The translations under genes and the position numbers were made by a program. DNA of 5,882 bases from Lachnoclostridium sp. UBA6558 (GTDB lineage Bacteria > Bacillota > Clostridia > Lachnospirales > Lachnospiraceae), in the NCBI GenBank assembly GCA_002434335.1, contig DJJW01000035.1, forward strand, positions 97,423 through 103,304. Reading direction: 5' to 3'. Shown piece by piece: positions 5,106 through 5,882 of this stretch (position 1 is its first letter; the number at the start of each line of letters is the position of its first letter). The notes beneath the pieces were generated by a model that saw only the letters and a program-made list of their open reading frames with translations, was not told the origin of the DNA and did not search any database.

Positions 5106-5882
5106 ATGAAGTGTATCAAACGTATTAAAAGTATTATACTTTGTTTGGCTCTGGGGTTTTCTTTACTTTATGTATTAACACCGATGGTACCCGTAGATGC
5201 CGCTACCACTGTAGTTCACAATTTCACTACCAGCGGGACAAGCAGCTCTTTCTTTTCGATTACCGGTAACCTGTCAACCTCAAAAGGCACGGTCACTTAC
5301 AATGGCCTGACTCTTACCCAATGTCTGAAAATTGAATCATCAACAAACATCACCTTTAACACCACCGGCTCCTCAACCTTAAAATTAGTATTTAATAATC
5401 AAAATAATACAAGAATTAAGATTGACGGAACAAACTATGCCATGACAAATGGTATTGTCAGTGTATCTCTGGGAGCAGGCTCTCATAGCATTGCAAAGAC
5501 CGATGTCGCAAATCTGTATTATATGGAACTGACAACAGATGGAGGAACTACACCAACAGTTACACCTACTCCAACTGTAACCCCTACGGTAACTCCCACT
5601 CCTACTACGCCTCCCGCATCCGGGGACATCATCCTTACCCCGAACGGTTCCATGACCTTACAGCAGGCTATCAATACCGTACAACCCGGAAAAGCAATTT
5701 ATCTGAAAGCTGGATCGTATAAATATTCCAGTACAATTGTTATTGCTGAAGGGAATAACGGTACTTCAAGCGCAATGAAGAAAATATACGCTTACGGAGA
5801 TGGCGTTCCTACAGTGGACTTCTCTGCAATGTCCGAGAATTCTTCTAACAGAGGAATTGTATTAGCAGCAAATTACTGGCAT
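5106..5882 (+). CDS. Secreted pectate lyase, probably family PL9, with N-terminal accessory module (5' part, runs off window)
   Basis: The first 259 codons are present and the 3' end is outside the window. Residues 1-32 are a Sec signal peptide (KCIKRIK, hydrophobic core, cleavage likely after PVDA32). Residues 34-143 form a Ser/Thr/Asn-rich beta-strand module (VVHNFTTSGTSSSFFSITGN, GTVTYNGLTLTQCLKIESST). I recall similar N-terminal modules in other bacterial pectinases; its function is unproven and it may bind carbohydrate. A Pro-Thr linker follows (about 147-171), then the opening of a right-handed beta-helix: LQQAINTVQPGKAIYLKAGSYKY (182-207, in parts), KKIYAYGDGVPTVDFSAM and SSNRGIVLAANYWH. 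This pattern is typical of PL9 polygalacturonate lyases. The catalytic Lys and calcium-binding Asp residues would lie beyond the cut, so activity cannot be checked. The gene is divergent from the glucanase operon. Alternatives are another beta-helix lyase family or a DUF1565-type protein. Confidence 0.8.
   Translation, partial: MKCIKRIKSIILCLALGFSLLYVLTPMVPVDAATTVVHNFTTSGTSSSFFSITGNLSTSKGTVTYNGLTLTQCLKIESSTNITFNTTGSSTLKLVFNNQNNTRIKIDGTNYAMTNGIVSVSLGAGSHSIAKTDVANLYYMELTTDGGTTPTVTPTPTVTPTVTPTPTTPPASGDIILTPNGSMTLQQAINTVQPGKAIYLKAGSYKYSSTIVIAEGNNGTSSAMKKIYAYGDGVPTVDFSAMSENSSNRGIVLAANYWH

Noticed and set aside
1..5882. CRISPR arrays, insertion sequences, tRNA or rRNA genes, phage or defence genes
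   Set aside because: I saw no regularly spaced repeats, transposase motifs, tRNA-like cloverleaf or ribosomal RNA sequence. The only long repeats are duplicated enzyme domains.

Overview
The window looks like a piece of an AT-rich, Gram-positive plant-litter degrader, most likely a clostridial member of the Lachnospiraceae (Lachnoclostridium/Anaerocolumna-like). The grounds are very AT-rich intergenic DNA, strong AGGAGG-type Shine-Dalgarno sites, Sec signal peptides, Pro-Thr linkers and modular secreted carbohydrate-active enzymes. No dockerin, SLH or sortase signal is visible, so the enzymes look freely secreted. This assignment is inference from style, not from a marker gene.

Layout from left to right. 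Positions 1-72 hold nothing I can assign. At 73-237 (minus) lies a tiny, extraordinarily acidic 54-residue protein with a textbook ribosome binding site. The AT-rich gap 238-624 contains a 12-bp perfect inverted repeat with a long loop, the likely terminator of the next operon. Two minus-strand genes follow, 29 bases apart and surely one transcript, read from right to left. The first is a GH64 beta-1,3-glucanase (2466-4247: CBM56-like, then CBM13, then GH64). The second is a GH18 chitinase (625-2436: two CBM5/12 modules, then CBM13, then GH18). A regulatory gap of 858 bases (4248-5105) separates this operon from a divergent plus-strand gene. That gene (5106 to the window end, truncated) encodes a signal peptide, an uncharacterised beta-rich module, a Pro-Thr linker and the start of a right-handed beta-helix pectate lyase, best matching family PL9.

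Functionally, beta-1,3-glucanase plus chitinase is a two-enzyme set for fungal cell walls (beta-1,3-glucan and chitin), and the divergent pectinase attacks plant cell walls. The two operon enzymes carry nearly the same CBM13 module (102 of 136 residues identical, no gaps by my hand alignment), so the module was duplicated or exchanged between neighbouring genes. The divergent gap holds two copies of a TGTAAGCTCTTnCA palindrome of the CcpA/LacI type, one abutting a candidate promoter of the pectinase gene; a separate TAATCGGGCCTGATTA near-palindrome closer to the glucanase side; and an unusual pectinase leader with an exact 11-base repeat containing AGGAGG.

I see no evidence of an entirely new system such as a defence island, mobile element, CRISPR array or RNA gene. 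The least explained objects are the acidic miniprotein, the paired operators with the pectinase leader, and the N-terminal module of the pectinase.
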